From Ehretia macrophylla (taxonomy: Eukaryota > Streptophyta > Magnoliopsida > Boraginales > Ehretiaceae): a stretch of 64,000 bases of DNA. How positions within the stretch are numbered: the stretch's first letter is position 1; each line of letters begins with the position of its first letter. The notes under the pieces were generated by a model. It had not been told where the DNA came from. It made no database searches and worked only from the letters and a program-made list of their open reading frames with translations. The stretch is taken from the NCBI GenBank assembly GCA_037974665.1, contig CM075764.1:85492825-85556824 (forward strand), in the 5' to 3' direction. Shown here piece after piece: positions 1 to 12,500 of the stretch. Both the position numbers and the translations under genes were made by a program.

Positions 1-73
1 GCCAACACGAATCAAGTTTAGAGCAAGTTCAACAACTAGTCAAGAGAAGCAGCAAAAGTAAGTAATATTTTAC

Positions 74-238
74 CTTTGAAGCTAACTTCCTGTTTTCGTC
101 CACTATGTCATTTTGTTCACCTTGTCCCTCTTGTCCACTTCCATGGGCCGGTTCTTGACCTCCGCCAATTGCAGATGAAGGCTGAAATTTAGTGCTATCT
201 ATTTCGTCATGGATGTCAACAAAATACATTTATATTCC
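74..238 (-). CDS. Possible first coding exon of an unidentified gene, truncated by the left edge
   Basis: On the minus strand an open exon runs from a plausible acceptor (TTTGTAG before base 238) to a good donor (AAG then GTAAAATATT, exon end at 74). The only open frame starts at an ATG at 229, with an in-frame TAA directly upstream, so the acceptor side would be 5'UTR. The 52-residue peptide begins MYFVDIHDEIDST, has a Gly/Gln-rich stretch (GGGQEPAHGSGQEGQGEQ) and ends VDENRKLASK. I do not recognise it. A 54-nt candidate exon lies upstream at 1596-1649. The rest of the gene would lie left of the window. Confidence 0.3.
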
Positions 239-1250
239 CTACAAAGATATCGACGTATCTGATATTAGCTGCCAAGATTTTTGGCAAAGTAGCCAAGATG
301 AGGATTAGAAAATCTAATGTCACTCTCAAAGCTCTCATTACATGACAAAGTAAAAAACTCTTCTACATAACTCAACACCTGATGACAAGGAGCTTTCAGT
401 TTCCCACAGAAGGATATACAAATCAACTTCATTCACATAAAACAACAAGAACATGTTCACCAATGAAGCATCAAATAAGTAAACATGCTTAACTTTGTTC
501 GCCGAAAGCAAAGATAAATTACAACATATTTCCATTCAATCACCAGCAAGGTTAGTGAAAAGGTCAAACTGCCGCATGAAGCGGCACGGGAAGGGTCCGA
601 ACCACTAAGGGTCTATTGGTACATAGACTTACCTTCTAATATACAAGAGACTGGTTCTATGACTTGAACCCATGATCTAGTATTTTATGATTTTTCCACA
701 ATTTGCAGAAGAAAATTACTTCAAACAACAGTAAATGAATATTGAAATAAATACTGTGTAGTAAGCTGCAGAAATTCGAACCTTTTCAACTGCCACATTA
801 AGGGAAATATATATACATCCACATTCATATTCGAAAACAAAATACAAATCTATTCTAAGCAACTTCAATATAATTAATGCAGTATGGTATTAATACTCAA
901 TCGAAGTGGACAACAAAAAGTCTCCTATTCGATCCTCCATACAAAACAACCTTAAAACTCATAACTAAAACAAAAAGAATCCATCTTTGATTATATTAGA
1001 AGTATAAAACAAGAAAGGAGAGCATGTTGCAACACTCAAGCTATCACCATGTGACATGATAGTCACGGGGTCCAAAAGTGAAAACAGTCTCTATGCAATG
1101 CAAGAATGTAAGATACGTTGCGTACAATAGTAAATCTTCCGGACCCCTATAGGAGAGTTTCATACAATTTACTATCCTTTATTTAACAAAGAAGAACTCA
1201 TTATATTCAAGTAAATAACAAAAATACCCTTTCCCACATAAACATTATCA
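239..1250. other. Non-coding AT-rich stretch
   Basis: No supportable gene or element is visible. If the exons at 74-238 and 1596-1649 are real, this stretch and what follows would be intron. Base composition is AT-rich with no long open frame of coding character. Confidence 0.4.
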
Positions 1251-1492
1251 GGTGAACCGCACTAAACTTCCATATAGTTTGTCGAAAGTGTAAAACTATC
1301 CTTTTTGTTTTCAAAACCCAGGTGAACGGCACTAAATCCCTTATAGTTTGCCAAAAGTGTAAAAAAAATACCTCTTGCATTTTCAAAAACCCAATCATAT
1401 CCCGTGGTTTCCGGAATATTATCGGGAGAACGACACTAAATCCCCCGTGATTTGTCGAATGTGTTAAAATACGCCATTGTGTTTTCAAAACA
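1251..1492. repeat. Three imperfect tandem repeats of about 70 bp
   Basis: Units begin near 1251, 1321 and 1423. Each carries a GGTGAACNGCACTAAA-like start, then a 'TAGTTTGNCNAAAGTGTAAAA' type core, then TTTTCAAAACCC. The third unit is offset by about 30 bp of extra sequence. This is a non-coding decayed tandem array. Confidence 0.6.
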
Positions 1493-1595
1493 CCTACAGA
1501 AGTTTTCTGCCCTTCACCCAATATTATCTTCCTCTCATTATTGTTCATATGCATGAAAGTAAATAAAGGATAGAACAACATTGACTGTGGCTTAC

Positions 1596-1649
1596 CAAAT
1601 AGCTGATATTCAAGATATCCCCAGAAGCTTTCAATAACCAAATCTCATT
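1596..1649 (-). other. Candidate upstream exon (54 nt) of the left-edge gene
   Basis: Read on the minus strand, a pyrimidine/AT-rich acceptor (TTTATTTATAG) is followed by 54 nt and a donor (CTATTTG then GTAAGCC). One frame is open and gives NEIWLLKASGDILNISYL. It could be a coding or untranslated exon of the same gene as the exon at 74-238, or chance. There is no independent support. Confidence 0.18.
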
Positions 1650-2054
1650 CTATAAATAAAAACACAAAAACAATATCCAACATGAATCATTGTATTAACA
1701 TTTCATACACAAAAAGAAACAAAAAGAGTAAAATGAATTGGGTAAATGAGACTAACTGGTTATGTGCCAAAGGTGATAGATAGCATTGGATAGAATGGGG
1801 ACAAGAGGACGACAATGGAAAAAAATGGAAAAAATGTTAACAGCACCCAAAGAGGAGAGTCATGTGGAAGTATAGTTAGGAGCCAATGGTAAAGGAATTA
1901 ACGCAAAATGATAATTTTTAAAAAAAAAAAACATTTAAGAAAGATATAAACAGTACAATACACAACTATATCTTTGTTTCTATGGTGATCATCATTGCAA
2001 CTACTTTTTTGCGTCTTTGCATGTTCTCAGTCTTGGCAATTTTGGCAAATTTCA

Positions 2055-2543
2055 GGGAAAAATCTCACATTTAATCACTATCCTTTATAAAAAAAAATTT
2101 AGTTTAGTTTTTATTGTTTAAAATGTTCTAATTTAATTTTTATTATTTTTTAAAAAGTTTTAATTTCATCCTTATTGTTTAAAATTTTTAATTTCATTTT
2201 TAATATTTTTTAAAAAATTTTAATTTCGTCCATATTATTTTTATAAAGTTTCAAATCCATCCCTATTATTACTCAAAAAATTTTAATTTAGTCATTGGAT
2301 AAGACGGACAAATTTAAAAGTTTAAGAAAATAATAAGGACGAAATTAAAACTTTTAAAAAATAATAGAGACGAAATTAAAATTTTTTGAAAAATAATAGG
2401 GACTAAATTGATACATTTTAAACAATAGAGACGAAATTAAAACTTTTGGTGAAACAATATGAACTAAATTGAGACATTTTAAACAATAAGGACTAAACTG
2501 AGACACTTTGTAAACAATAGGGACTAAATGTAAAATTTTCCCC
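2055..2543. mobile_element. Fold-back (MITE-like) element, copy 1
   Basis: The two halves are inverted copies. The left end reads GGGAAAAATCTCACATTTAA and the reverse complement of the right end reads GGGGAAAATTTTACATTTAG. The inside consists of diverged 40-bp units of the type 'rGGACTAAATTG..ACATTTTAAACAATA', in one orientation on the left and the opposite on the right. It could form one long hairpin. No clear target-site duplication is seen. Two related elements lie at 38350-38753 and 38802-39161. Confidence 0.65.
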
Positions 2544-2795
2544 GATATATATATTAACATTTGCCACGTGTGTTTCTCAACAGTATAATCCTCTTTGTTT
2601 TCTTTGATTTGTAAGTTGCACCTTAGTAGCAATTTGTATGTTGAAATGAATTGGTATGAAATGATATTTTCAGCTCTATTTCAATTTTTATGTACGATAT
2701 GAGACAATGAACATAAGAATCACATTCTTTAGATAATTCCATTCACTCCAATTTGGAATTAGTCATAATAAGAGTAATGATAATATGTCACAAAA

Positions 2796-3235
2796 CTCAT
2801 TTATCAAATGATCGAAATATCGTTTTAAAAAAGTAGTATATTACAAAATTAGTCATTTATATACATCTTACTATCTTAAGAATAAAATAAATATTACAAT
2901 AATAAAATACTAATAATACTAATACTAACAACAACAACAATAATATAATAATGGTAGTAATAATAAGAATTATATTAATAAATAATAATAATCTAATAAA
3001 CAAATTTCTCAAATAACCAAAATGCCTTTTTAAAAATAAATAATAGACATATTATGTATATGTTAAACTTATTTCTCAAATAACCAAAATGCCTTTTTAA
3101 AAATATTACATATTAAAAGTCTAGCCTTTTATTTATATGTTGTTATCTTAAACATAATAATAATCATAATTGTAATAATAATGGTTACAATAACAATCCT
3201 ATCATTTTTTACAAGTCATTTACAATATTACTTTA
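2796..3235. repeat. Dispersed AT-rich repeat with ATT/AAT microsatellite
   Basis: The motif TTTCTCAAATAACCAAAATG recurs at 3005 and 3071 and, diverged, near 2805, separated by AATAAT-rich stretches. A diverged inverted copy of the same arrangement lies at about 54340-54700. An embedded MITE follows at 3236. The class of the host repeat is not clear. Confidence 0.45.
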
Positions 3236-3954
3236 CATATTGTTTGAAACAAATGAGTTCCATAAAATTTTGTGAAATTCATTTGCAAATCCAACTTTTT
3301 TGTGTTTGAAAGTACCTTTTAAAAAAATTAGAAATCCAATATTTGCAAATCCTGGATTTACTCAAGTTTTACCCAAATCGTTGCTCAAGATGTGGATTTA
3401 TAATTCTAAGCTACTAAATTAGTTGCTCATCTTTTAAAGACTAAACTATCCTCTAAGTTTATTTCCTTTTTTATTGTTATTATTTTTTTCGCTCTTATTC
3501 GTATAGAGTTATTTCTTCTTATTTTTCTTCAAAACTTTTTTACAACAAATTTATTTTTTTTTTCTTTTTTTAATCCAAGCTTTTTTTCGTCTTCAAATTA
3601 GAAGACCAAATCATAAGTTATTTATTTATCCACCCTTATTTTTACTTAGTTTTAACATACTTAGTCATCTAAAATCACAAATTATTTATTCATGTTTTCT
3701 ATTCATCAACATTAATTAATTAAGTTTAATTTTAAAATTGATTAGTGTTCTTGATGAATACATATTCATGTCAAAGTTTCAAAATATAGGGATAAAAAAG
3801 AAATATCTACAATAAATATATTTGCAAATCACATAATTGACTTAATACTATTTTGCAGTTCTAAATAAGGGAATTCATTTATAAATACAAATCATAAAGG
3901 AATTCATTTATAAATCAAATGAATTATACATTATAAATGCTTTCAAACGGTCTG
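3236..3954. mobile_element. Tourist/Harbinger-like MITE with TTA target-site duplication
   Basis: The left end CATATTGTTTGAAA and the reverse complement of the right end CAGACCGTTTGAAA form an imperfect terminal inverted repeat. TTA flanks the element on both sides (3233-3235 and 3955-3957), the 3-bp duplication typical of PIF/Harbinger and Tourist elements. At 719 bp without coding potential it is non-autonomous. Confidence 0.55.
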
Positions 3955-3957
3955 TTA

Positions 3958-5340
3958 GTAAACTGACTACCAAACATGAGCTTGGAATTAAAATATTATC
4001 TTTTATCATTTTCTAGAACATATTAAGTATGACATACTCTTTACAAAGTTTATTTTATTCCGAGTTTTTCCCATTCCTATACAAATTTATTCCAAGCTAT
4101 AAATCGCCATCTTCATGTTCTAGTTGGTAATACTTAACACTTAAGACGTCTTTTTTTTAACACAATCAATACTAAGTGATATTAAAATCTTTGACCACAG
4201 TAAATGATATGGAAGTCTAACTCTGTTAAAATATTAAATTAAGTGTTTCTTGGTCCCTATACCTATTATGTTTCAAAATGAATTATTTGATCTCTAAAGT
4301 ATCTTAATTGACGTGTTGTTATTTCATACTACATTTTCCACCCAAAATTTGATAGTTAAGTCATATAGGTCGTATATGTCTCGTAAAAACCTAAATTATT
4401 GAGGGCAAAATTGGATTTTAAAGTTCCAAACATGTGATAAATTTACAGTTGGCCTTACCCTTACCAAATCCCTAATTCGATTGAACATAACCCTAATCCC
4501 ATGAAATCCCGATCCAATTTAATAGTCCTCAAAAGTCAATACATCAAAACCTCTAGCCTATCAATATAAATTACAAATTTCACACAATCTCCAAGTCGAT
4601 CAATCAATACTTCTAATCCTATTAGATTGCAAACCAACTTCACAAAACCCTATTATGTGGGACCAAACCCTAAGTGTCATATCATTTTGCTATTACCAAT
4701 AACTAGGCAAGATCAACACCTCCTAGACCGGATAAATTTTGAAAGGAGGTTCATTGGTTGCTTAGAAGTTTGGCAATGGTGAATCATGTGGGATGATTCA
4801 CCAATGTGTGTCTATAGCAAATAGTTGATTCTCAAGTTGCTAAGGACTTTGAGAAACAACGAGCAAGAGTTGATCAAACAATGACAAAAGATAAATTATA
4901 TTTGGGTGGCCTAAACGCAAATGTACTATCTGGCATTTGTTGATGTTATACTGCAAGTGTCTTGGGTATTGTTCCTCATAGTATTTGGGATATATGTTAG
5001 TATTCTTGCAGCTTAAGGTGGTAAAATGGCACTTTGGCACCACAGAGAAATAATGTGAATATTCGGCAAACTACAGTGAGTTGTTTTGCATTTTACCTAG
5101 TACTAAGTGATTAATTTATGACATGGTTGAATGCAACTAACATTAGCCAAATTTGCATCAAAATGCTCTCTGAAAAGTGAATGTAGCTGAGAAATAAATA
5201 AACGCCTAATTGAAGGGAATCGTCATACAAATGTTTATCATAGTTAGGGAGTCTCAACCACATTTTCTAATGGTTTAAGGGGTCTCATGGTAGAAACATA
5301 TCATTAAAATTTTTGAACTTGTTAGAGAATATATGGTTAT
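3958..5340. other. Non-coding intergenic stretch
   Basis: AT-rich sequence with only short chance open frames. No gene, RNA or clear element end was found. It probably contains old repeat debris. Confidence 0.4.
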
Positions 5341-5644
5341 TGTTATGATCAGGGTGATATCATGTGTGTAGAAACATAATTTAGAACAAAGATAAATGCG
5401 AGAAATTCACATATGGATTTTACATGATTCGGCCTAAAGCCGACGTCCACGGGCAACAGGAGAATAATTCACTATATGATGAAAACTTGTTACAAGCACT
5501 CTCTTACAAAGCCTCATATCATTCTATTTTTCCACACCTATTACAATAGCCATATGGCTTATTTATAGGTAATCCCTAGGGTTTTAAGTATTGGGCCTAT
5601 AAGTCAATTATGCATTAACTACAAATATGAGCCATGGCCCAACA
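5341..5644 (-). repeat. Ty1/copia-like LTR, minus orientation
   Basis: Read on the minus strand it starts TGTTGGGCCATGG at 5644 and ends CCTGATCATAACA at 5341 (TG..CA). It contains a TATA motif (TATAAATA near 5570) and the 'ATTCGGC..CGTCCACGGG' block common in plant copia LTRs. Directly upstream on the minus strand is a purine-rich tract of PPT type (CCAATGTGGAGATT), so this would be a 3' LTR with its internal region at higher coordinates. The flank at 5336-5340 is GTTAT; no partner LTR is visible. Confidence 0.5.
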
Positions 5645-6345
5645 AATCTCCACATTGGACCGTGTAAGCCATCCAGTTTTCTTCCCCTGCCAAACAGTGC
5701 CCACTGGGACTTAGCCCCCTCATAAGGGCTAACTGCTTTACACTGCACATACCACTCTAAGTCCAGCTACGCCGACTGAACTTGCTTCTTGGTATCACCT
5801 TAGTAACCCAGAAGACCGGACCAACACATGCAATGCCCTACGAGCACCTAAGAAACTCCTTCACAGCACTCCAATGTTCCCGAGGCGATATATCCCCGCT
5901 ACTAATACCATCTGCCTGTGAAACATCATCTCGAGTGCAGCTTGTAGCACCTTCAATGTTACTAATACTCGAACGAGAAACATATGACAAATGTTCCACC
6001 TCGTCCTCATATAGACCTTTGTGAAGAATGTTCACTTCACCTGCAGCATTAGCCCACTAAGATACACCTAGACATCCAACCTCAGCCCGGCTCACGTACA
6101 CCCGTCTCTCCAGCAGACAAAGTATAAGCCACCAAATCCGCATCCCCATCTCCGTGAGGTCCTTCAACTTGTCTTCTTAACTTCTCAGAACTGCACTGTG
6201 CACCTTGAGATACAAATTGTTCATGTATCTTAGCCAGCTATACTAAACCTCATTGTTTGTCACAAACCGGAACCCCTGGAACTGTATTATATTGCTCTAC
6301 CTATTCCCTGACACCATAGTTTGAACCAACAGTTGTCGCCCCACA
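5645..6345 (-). mobile_element. Degenerate internal remnant next to the copia LTR
   Basis: This stretch is more GC-rich than its surroundings and joins the PPT side of the LTR at 5341-5644. No recognisable gag or pol motif survives in any frame. Near 6310-6330 the minus strand carries TGGTGTCAGGG, which could be a decayed tRNA-Met-type primer site, but no second LTR follows it. Assignment rests on position alone. Confidence 0.3.
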
Positions 6346-6750
6346 CTATATTTATGATTTTATTGCCTTATAAATTGTCTTGATATGTTGCTAGATGTCA
6401 CCCGAGATCTTTATGGGTGTTTCGAGAATGAAAGGAGACGTTCTCAAAATAAATCAAAGAGTCCGGTTAATATTTATAAAGTCGTTTGATGTTTTCTTAA
6501 TTCTATTTGGAGGTAAACCTAGAAGGTCACACTCATTAAAGCACAGTGGTTTACTTTTAATTGAACTTGTATCTTCATCTCACAAATTGTTAAAGAGTTA
6601 GCAATAGTATTTTGTATCATTAAAAGTTAATGGGGCTAATGTGTCATTATGGATTATGTATAGAGACTTAAGTACAAAGTGGGAATGTAATTTCTATAAT
6701 TTAATCTAATGGTGATTAGCTTAAATGTTACTTACTTTATTTAATTGACC
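6346..6750. other. Non-coding stretch
   Basis: Nothing supportable beyond AT-rich sequence and short chance frames. Confidence 0.35.
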
Positions 6751-6788
6751 TATACATATACATATACACACACACATACACATACACG

Positions 6789-6825
<37 letters not shown>
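6751..6825. repeat. Compound microsatellite (TA/CA)n
   Basis: TATACA repeats pass into (CA)n with CACGCA interruptions and then (TA)n. It is a simple-sequence repeat; the open frame spelled across it on the minus strand is an artefact. Confidence 0.85.
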
Positions 6826-7495
6826 GCATGCCAGGTTAAAGAGTTAATCTTGATTAAGGCCATATTAAGAGAGATAGTTGAGTTATGAAAAAGTCCACTA
6901 ATTCTCTCTCCTGCATTATTGGCAAGACATGCATTACAATTCTCATGTTTTTCAAACACTTGTATATAATAATTGACACTTGTGTATATTGCATACAATA
7001 GTTGAATATATATGTATATGTATATCTCTATATCTATTAGCAATAATAAGAAGCCACTTAGTGAAATATACAACAACGTACTCATATATATGAGAGAGCT
7101 AGTTATTTTAACTAAGAGAGCTAAAGAATAAACAAGTTCATACTTCTTACAAGTGAACTTGCTAGCACTATAATTCAAGGGTAAGAAGAAGAACTTCATC
7201 ACTTGCTTGGTAGACTAACTAGGACTTCTATACTTGTGGAAGAGGGAGTCATACCAAAGTTTTTCCTTGCTCACTTCAGCAAATATCTACAACAGGTATG
7301 TAGTTATCTTGTTCTAGCTTTGTTTTATATATTTCATTTTATATTAAGTAATAAGATTGTTATATGTATATGTTCGAAAAAAATATTTTTCATAGTTTTT
7401 TCCGCTGCCTTTATAGTTATTTATATGCATGCAATCCCTAAACTGATCCCTTCAGTAACAACTTCGGATATGTTGTTGAGGAATGTATTGGTGTG
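6826..7495. other. Left flank of the gypsy insertion, unidentified repeat or intergenic DNA
   Basis: The sequence up to 7495 should continue at 17392 once the gypsy element is removed. The right flank there is a more GC-rich, LTR-like sequence with a minus-strand TATA motif, so this part may be the other half of an older minus-strand LTR element. No coding motif is seen. Confidence 0.3.
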
Positions 7496-7868
7496 TGATG
7501 AGGATAAAAAATATATCCCAGGAAATGTTGATTGGCTCAAGGCCCATGGATGATAAAAACAACCCACACAGCCGGACACTTGTCATAAATATGGCATATA
7601 AGGACAAAAAGGGGACCATTCCCAAAAAAGCAACCACACTACTATAAATAGCATAAGGAAGGTAGACAAAAGGGAGTTTTACTGGACCTTTCAATTTTCT
7701 CGTTAAGTTTGTTAGTTTCGCTAAGAGTCGAGCAAAAACACTAATTTTCTCGCCCGAGGAGGGACGCGGGAACCAACCCCCGTTGTTCCTTTTCTTTTTC
7801 TGTGCAGGTCCTCGGCCTGGATTGAGACATCATACATTCAGCTCGGCTCGAGAATTCCACATTCAACA
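7496..7868 (+). repeat. 5' LTR of the Tat-type gypsy element
   Basis: 373 bp starting TGATGAGGATAAAA and ending CATTCAACA (TG..CA). A TATA box (TATAAATA) lies at 7643-7650, with the GC-rich R/U5 part (CGCCCGAGGAGGGACGCGGG) downstream. It aligns end to end with 17012-17386. Confidence 0.9.
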
Positions 7869-7870
7869 AT

Positions 7871-7888
7871 TGGCGCCTTCTGTGGGAA
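7871..7888 (+). other. Primer-binding site
   Basis: TGGCGCCTTCTGTGGGAA begins two bases after the 5' LTR. It is the TGGCGCC-type primer site common in plant Ty3/gypsy elements, and a near copy occurs behind the LTR at 48359-48867. The priming tRNA was not determined. Confidence 0.75.
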
Positions 7889-7918
7889 ACAGCCACACCC
7901 AAACTCACTGAGATCCAC

Positions 7919-9380
7919 AATGGTTAGTACTAGAAGCCACAATAACTTGGTGGCAGACTTATAACCGACCGAGGGGGTGGACCCAAGTGCCTGACCACCG
8001 AACCTGATGGCACCACCCTCCCATGCAGAAAACCTCATAACTCAAGCCAACTTAGCATCGAGTAGCCACCCAAATTCTACCCAACCACAAGCCAACCAGA
8101 GAATACCCTTGCAAAAAGCTCAAAATTCCCCACATCTCGATATGAACGCAATGTATCTCATGATCATGGAAATGAGAGAAGCAATGAACAATTTGACCAG
8201 CAGTTAGCTAGCCCAAACATACCAAGCACCTCCACCTACAAATCACCAGACCACCATCCCTATAAACCAGGGGCCAGCCATTCAGCCCAATAGCTGCCTA
8301 CAAATACCACAAGACCGGACTGAACATGTCAAATTTCAGGAGCATATGGAAGACGATAGGGGCTCCTCGGGACTCGTTAGTCGCCCCGAGGTAGCTAGGG
8401 GAAAGAGGCCTGTAACAACAATTCTCGAGCTGACACGGAGTATAGGAAACGTCTCTCAAGCCATAGCAGGGCTTGATGCCAGTCCATTAGCCCTAGAGGT
8501 TCGAGGCAAACTTCTCCCGGACAGGACTAAATTACCAAACATAACCCCCTACGATGGGGAAACTGACCCTGAAGACTTCTTGATGACTTTTAGTCGGAAC
8601 ATGGTGTTGTTCGACTTCTTAGACGCAGTAAAATGCAAGGCATTCCCCACATATTTGACAGGCGTCGCATGTCAATGGTATGGAGAATTGGAGGATGGGT
8701 CGATTCAGAATTTTCAGCAGTTGGCTGAGGCTTTCGTTGACAAATTTGCAAGCAGCAAAAGGCTGACTATACATACGACAGTCTTGTTCTCGGTTAAACA
8801 GTAGGGATATGAGACATTGAGATAGTACACTCAGTATTTCAACAAAGAGAGCCTGAAGATTCCCAATTTGGAAACCTTAGTGGCCTTGGCAGCCTATACC
8901 AAGGGATTACGCCCCCGCCCATTCTAGGCGTCATTGGCCATACAGAGGCCCATGTCTATGGGGGAACTAATGAGTCAAGCAGAAGGCTACATATATATCG
9001 AGAAAATTTTTAAAGCCCAAAGGGAGGAGGATAAAATTCGAGGATGAGGAAAAAAAGAGGAAGTTAGTTGGGGGAAACAGAAAGACGTTGGAAAGGGTCG
9101 GATGGATTCTAGGGGAAGACCGAAGCTAGGGCGAACCTATCTGCCAAGGTATAATGAATATACACCTTTGAATTTGCCCTGCGGATAAATCCTGATGGAA
9201 ATCAAGAACCAGTATGATCTAAAGAAGCCTCAAAAAAATTTCACTCTGACCGATCAAAGAAGTAAGAAGAAATATAATCGGTTTCATGATGACCACGGCC
9301 ATAACACCGATGAGTACTATTAGTTGAAGGATGAGATATAGGCACTCATTAGGGCAGGGCATTTGGGGAGGTACGTCCAA
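7919..9380 (+). pseudogene. gag of the Tat-type gypsy element, broken
   Basis: The capsid protein of the element is spread over open pieces, mainly 8007-8207, 8346-8804 and on to about 9350, all in one frame. A start is likely at ATG 7919, but it lies in another frame. The recognisable gag core reads LPNITPYDGETDPEDFLMTF (8537-8596), then WYGELEDGSIQNFQQLAEAF. The C-terminal part has a decayed nucleic-acid-binding segment, RFHDDHGHNTDEYY, where related proteins carry Cys/His residues. In-frame stops interrupt it at about 8205, 8802, 8823, 8926, 9046, 9184, 9321 and 9339. Several are TAG where Gln is expected or TGA where Arg is expected, suggesting C-to-T decay. Confidence 0.8.
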
Positions 9381-9539
9381 AGAAGAGCTGAGCAAGGGGG
9401 ATGCCCCCAGAGAGAAAGAGAATGGAGTCCCCGGGAGAATAGAGGAGAACCGAGGAGAGGATTCGGCGGGGTGATTGAAACAATTACAGGTGGTTTGGCT
9501 GCAGGTGGAGAATCCTTGGCAGCCAAAAAGACTTATGTC

Positions 9540-12500
9540 CAGGAGGCCAGGAAGGAACCGGCGTGGAAGATCCCGAGAAGAGGAGAGACACTGACATTCA
9601 CTAATGAAGATTTGAAGGGCCTCATTCTTTCCCACGACAACCCCTTGGTGATAAGTGTGATAATCTCAAACTATGAAGTCCGAAGGGTGATGATTGATAC
9701 CGGGAGTTCAGCGGATGTGCTTTTTCTAAGCACGTTTTTTAGAATAGGATTAGATAGGAAAAGCCTAATGGCTTTGAGAAGTTCGCTGGCAGGGTTTACC
9801 GGCACAAGGTGTGAGGCCGAGGGCTATATCAAGCTACCTTTGACCATGGGGTAGGAGGACGAGAAGGTCACGGTGATGACAAACTTTATCATAGTTGATT
9901 GTAGCTTGACCTATAATGCCATTCTCAGGAGGGTGATGTTGAACAATTTCAGAGCGGTGCCATCTACCTTTCATCAGGTGCTGAAACTTCCAACCACCGG
10001 CGAGGTAATCGAGATTCGAGAAGATCAGATGGTAGCCCGAGAATACTATGCAGCTTCCCTGAGGCTGAAGTATCAGACAGAATGGGGTCCCGACTTGCCA
10101 GATGAACAGATGGATGCGAAGAGAGGAGCACCAGCAGAGGAGCTGGAGACTGTGCAACTGACCGACCCACATAAGAAGGTTAAGTTGGGGAGCGAGTTGG
10201 CAGAATTTCATAAGAAATGTATAACTAACTTCCTTCTAAATAATGAAGATATATTTGCTTGGGATACTGACATGACAGGTATAAGCCCGAGCGTAATAGC
10301 TCATCATTTGAATGTTGACCCTACTTATCGGCCAGTACAACAAAAAAGAAGAAACTTTAGTGTTGAGAAACAGAAGATTATAGCTGATGAAGTAGAGAGA
10401 TTGTTAGATGCTGGTCACATCAAGGAAATACTCTACCCGATCTGGCTATCAAATGTGGTCCTGGTCGAGAAATCTTCAGGAAAATGGAGGATGTGTATTG
10501 ATTTTACTGACCTCAACAAAGCTTGCCCAAAGGACTGTTACCCGTTGCCGAGGATTGATCAATTGATAGATGCGACCTCGGGGTGTGAATTATTGACCTT
10601 TATGGATACATTCAAGGGGTACAATCAGATTATGATGGCACCCGTGGATAAGGAGAAAACCACATTCATAATCGATAAGGGGCTATACTATTATGAGGTT
10701 ATGTCGTTCAGATTAAAAAACGCGCGGGGGCAACTTATCAAAGAATGGTGAATAAAGTGTTCAAGGGTCAGATCGGGAGGAATATGGAAATATATATGGA
10801 TGATATGTTAGTCAAAAGTAAGAAGGCTGAGGATCACTTGGATGATCTGGCCGAGGCCTTCAACATTATGAGGAGGTTCAGAATCAAACTTAACCCAGAA
10901 AAGTACGCATTTGGGGTGAGAGCGGGAAAATTTCTTGGGTTCATGGTGACTTCCAGAGGAATAGAGGCAAACCCTAGCAAAATACAAGCAATTCTGTGTT
11001 TGGACCCGCCGAGGTGTGTCAAGGATGTACAAATTTTGGCAGGGAATGTAGTAGCCTTGAGCTGATTTATGTCAAGGTCAGCAGATAAATGTGCACCCTT
11101 CTTTAAAATCTTGAGAGGGCCCAAAGGTTTCAAATGGATCGAGGAATGCACCACAGCTTTCGCAGAATTAAAAAGGTATTTGGCATCACCGTCGTTGATG
11201 TCCCGTCCCGAGGAGGGGGATGAGTTTATATTATATTTAGCATGTTCCGAGACAACAGTAGCGGTGGCTCTGGTTCCAGAAGAGGGAAGAGATCAGAAAT
11301 CGGTGTATTACGTCAGCAAAATGTTGAGGGGAACAGAGCTTCGATACCCGACGATAGAAAAAATGGCGTTGGCCTTGGTCACGGCTTCACAAAAGTTCAA
11401 AACTTACTTTGATGCCCACTCGATAAAAGTAATGACTGATATCCCATTGAAAACAGTGTTGGATCGACCAAAAGTGTCAGGAAGACTGATGAAATGGGCA
11501 GTGGAGTTAGGTCAGTTCGATATTAGCTATCATCCAAAGACGGCCATCAAAGCTCAAGCGCTCGTGGATTTTATGGTGGAATGCACGGGGAGAGTAGAGG
11601 AAGACGGCTCAGCCGCTTGGCAGGATCAGGTAGATGAAGCCTCGGGCAAGTAGGGGAGCGGGACAAGAGTTATAATACTTGATCCCTCACAAAATGAATA
11701 TCAGTACTCATTGAAATTGGCATTTCCAGCATCTAATTATGAGGCGGAGTATGAGGCCCTAGTTGCCGGGATCAAGACAGCAATCGTGCTCGGAGCTAAA
11801 TCCATAGATGTTCTTATAGATTCCTAGTTGGTGGTAAACCAAGTGACAGGGGAGTTTGAGGCAAAGGATGCAATGATGAGGGCATACCTCAACAAGGTGA
11901 AGATGTTGATATCGGGACTTAAAAAGTTCACCATTCGGCAGATCCTGAGAACAGAAAATGAGAAAGCCGATGCTCTATCAAGGCTAGCGCTTGGCACAGA
12001 CCGACCATCTACCATACAAATCGAACAGATTATGGAACCCAGTGTGCGGATAGAAAGGGAGAAGATTGTACAAATAGAAGAAAGGCCCGACTGGATGGCC
12101 CACATCCGGGCCTACTTAGAAGATAGAGAGCTCCCTCAGGATGAGCAAGAAGATCGGCGAATAGAGAAACAATCATCAAGATTTCTGATGATTGGGAGAC
12201 AACTGTATAAAATATCATTCACATGGCCCTTGTTGAAGTGCGTAGGGCCCGAGGAAGGGGATTACGTGCTAAGAGAAATCCACGAGGGGGTTTATGGGAA
12301 CTACCTCGGGGGGAAGGCGTTAGCAAGAAAGGCCCTTAGAACTGGATATTTCTGGCCGACCATGCATAGAGACGCCAAAGAGATAGTAAAACGGTGTGAC
12401 CCTTGCCAAAGGTTTGCCCGAGTTTAGAGGAAACCGGCCAACCCGTTAACCATGATGATCAGTTCTTGGCAGTTTAGTCAATGGGGGTTAGATTTGATAG

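Noticed and set aside
1207-1641. 144-codon open frame on the minus strand
   Set aside because: Its start region overlaps a candidate exon, but the rest crosses the 70-bp tandem repeats and has no family resemblance.
6750-7202. 150-codon open frame on the minus strand
   Set aside because: Driven by the TA/CA microsatellite; the Tyr/Ile and Val/Cys runs are repeat products.
9219-9635. Minus-strand frames opposite gag and protease
   Set aside because: Shadows of the plus-strand gypsy coding sequence without own motifs or splice structure.
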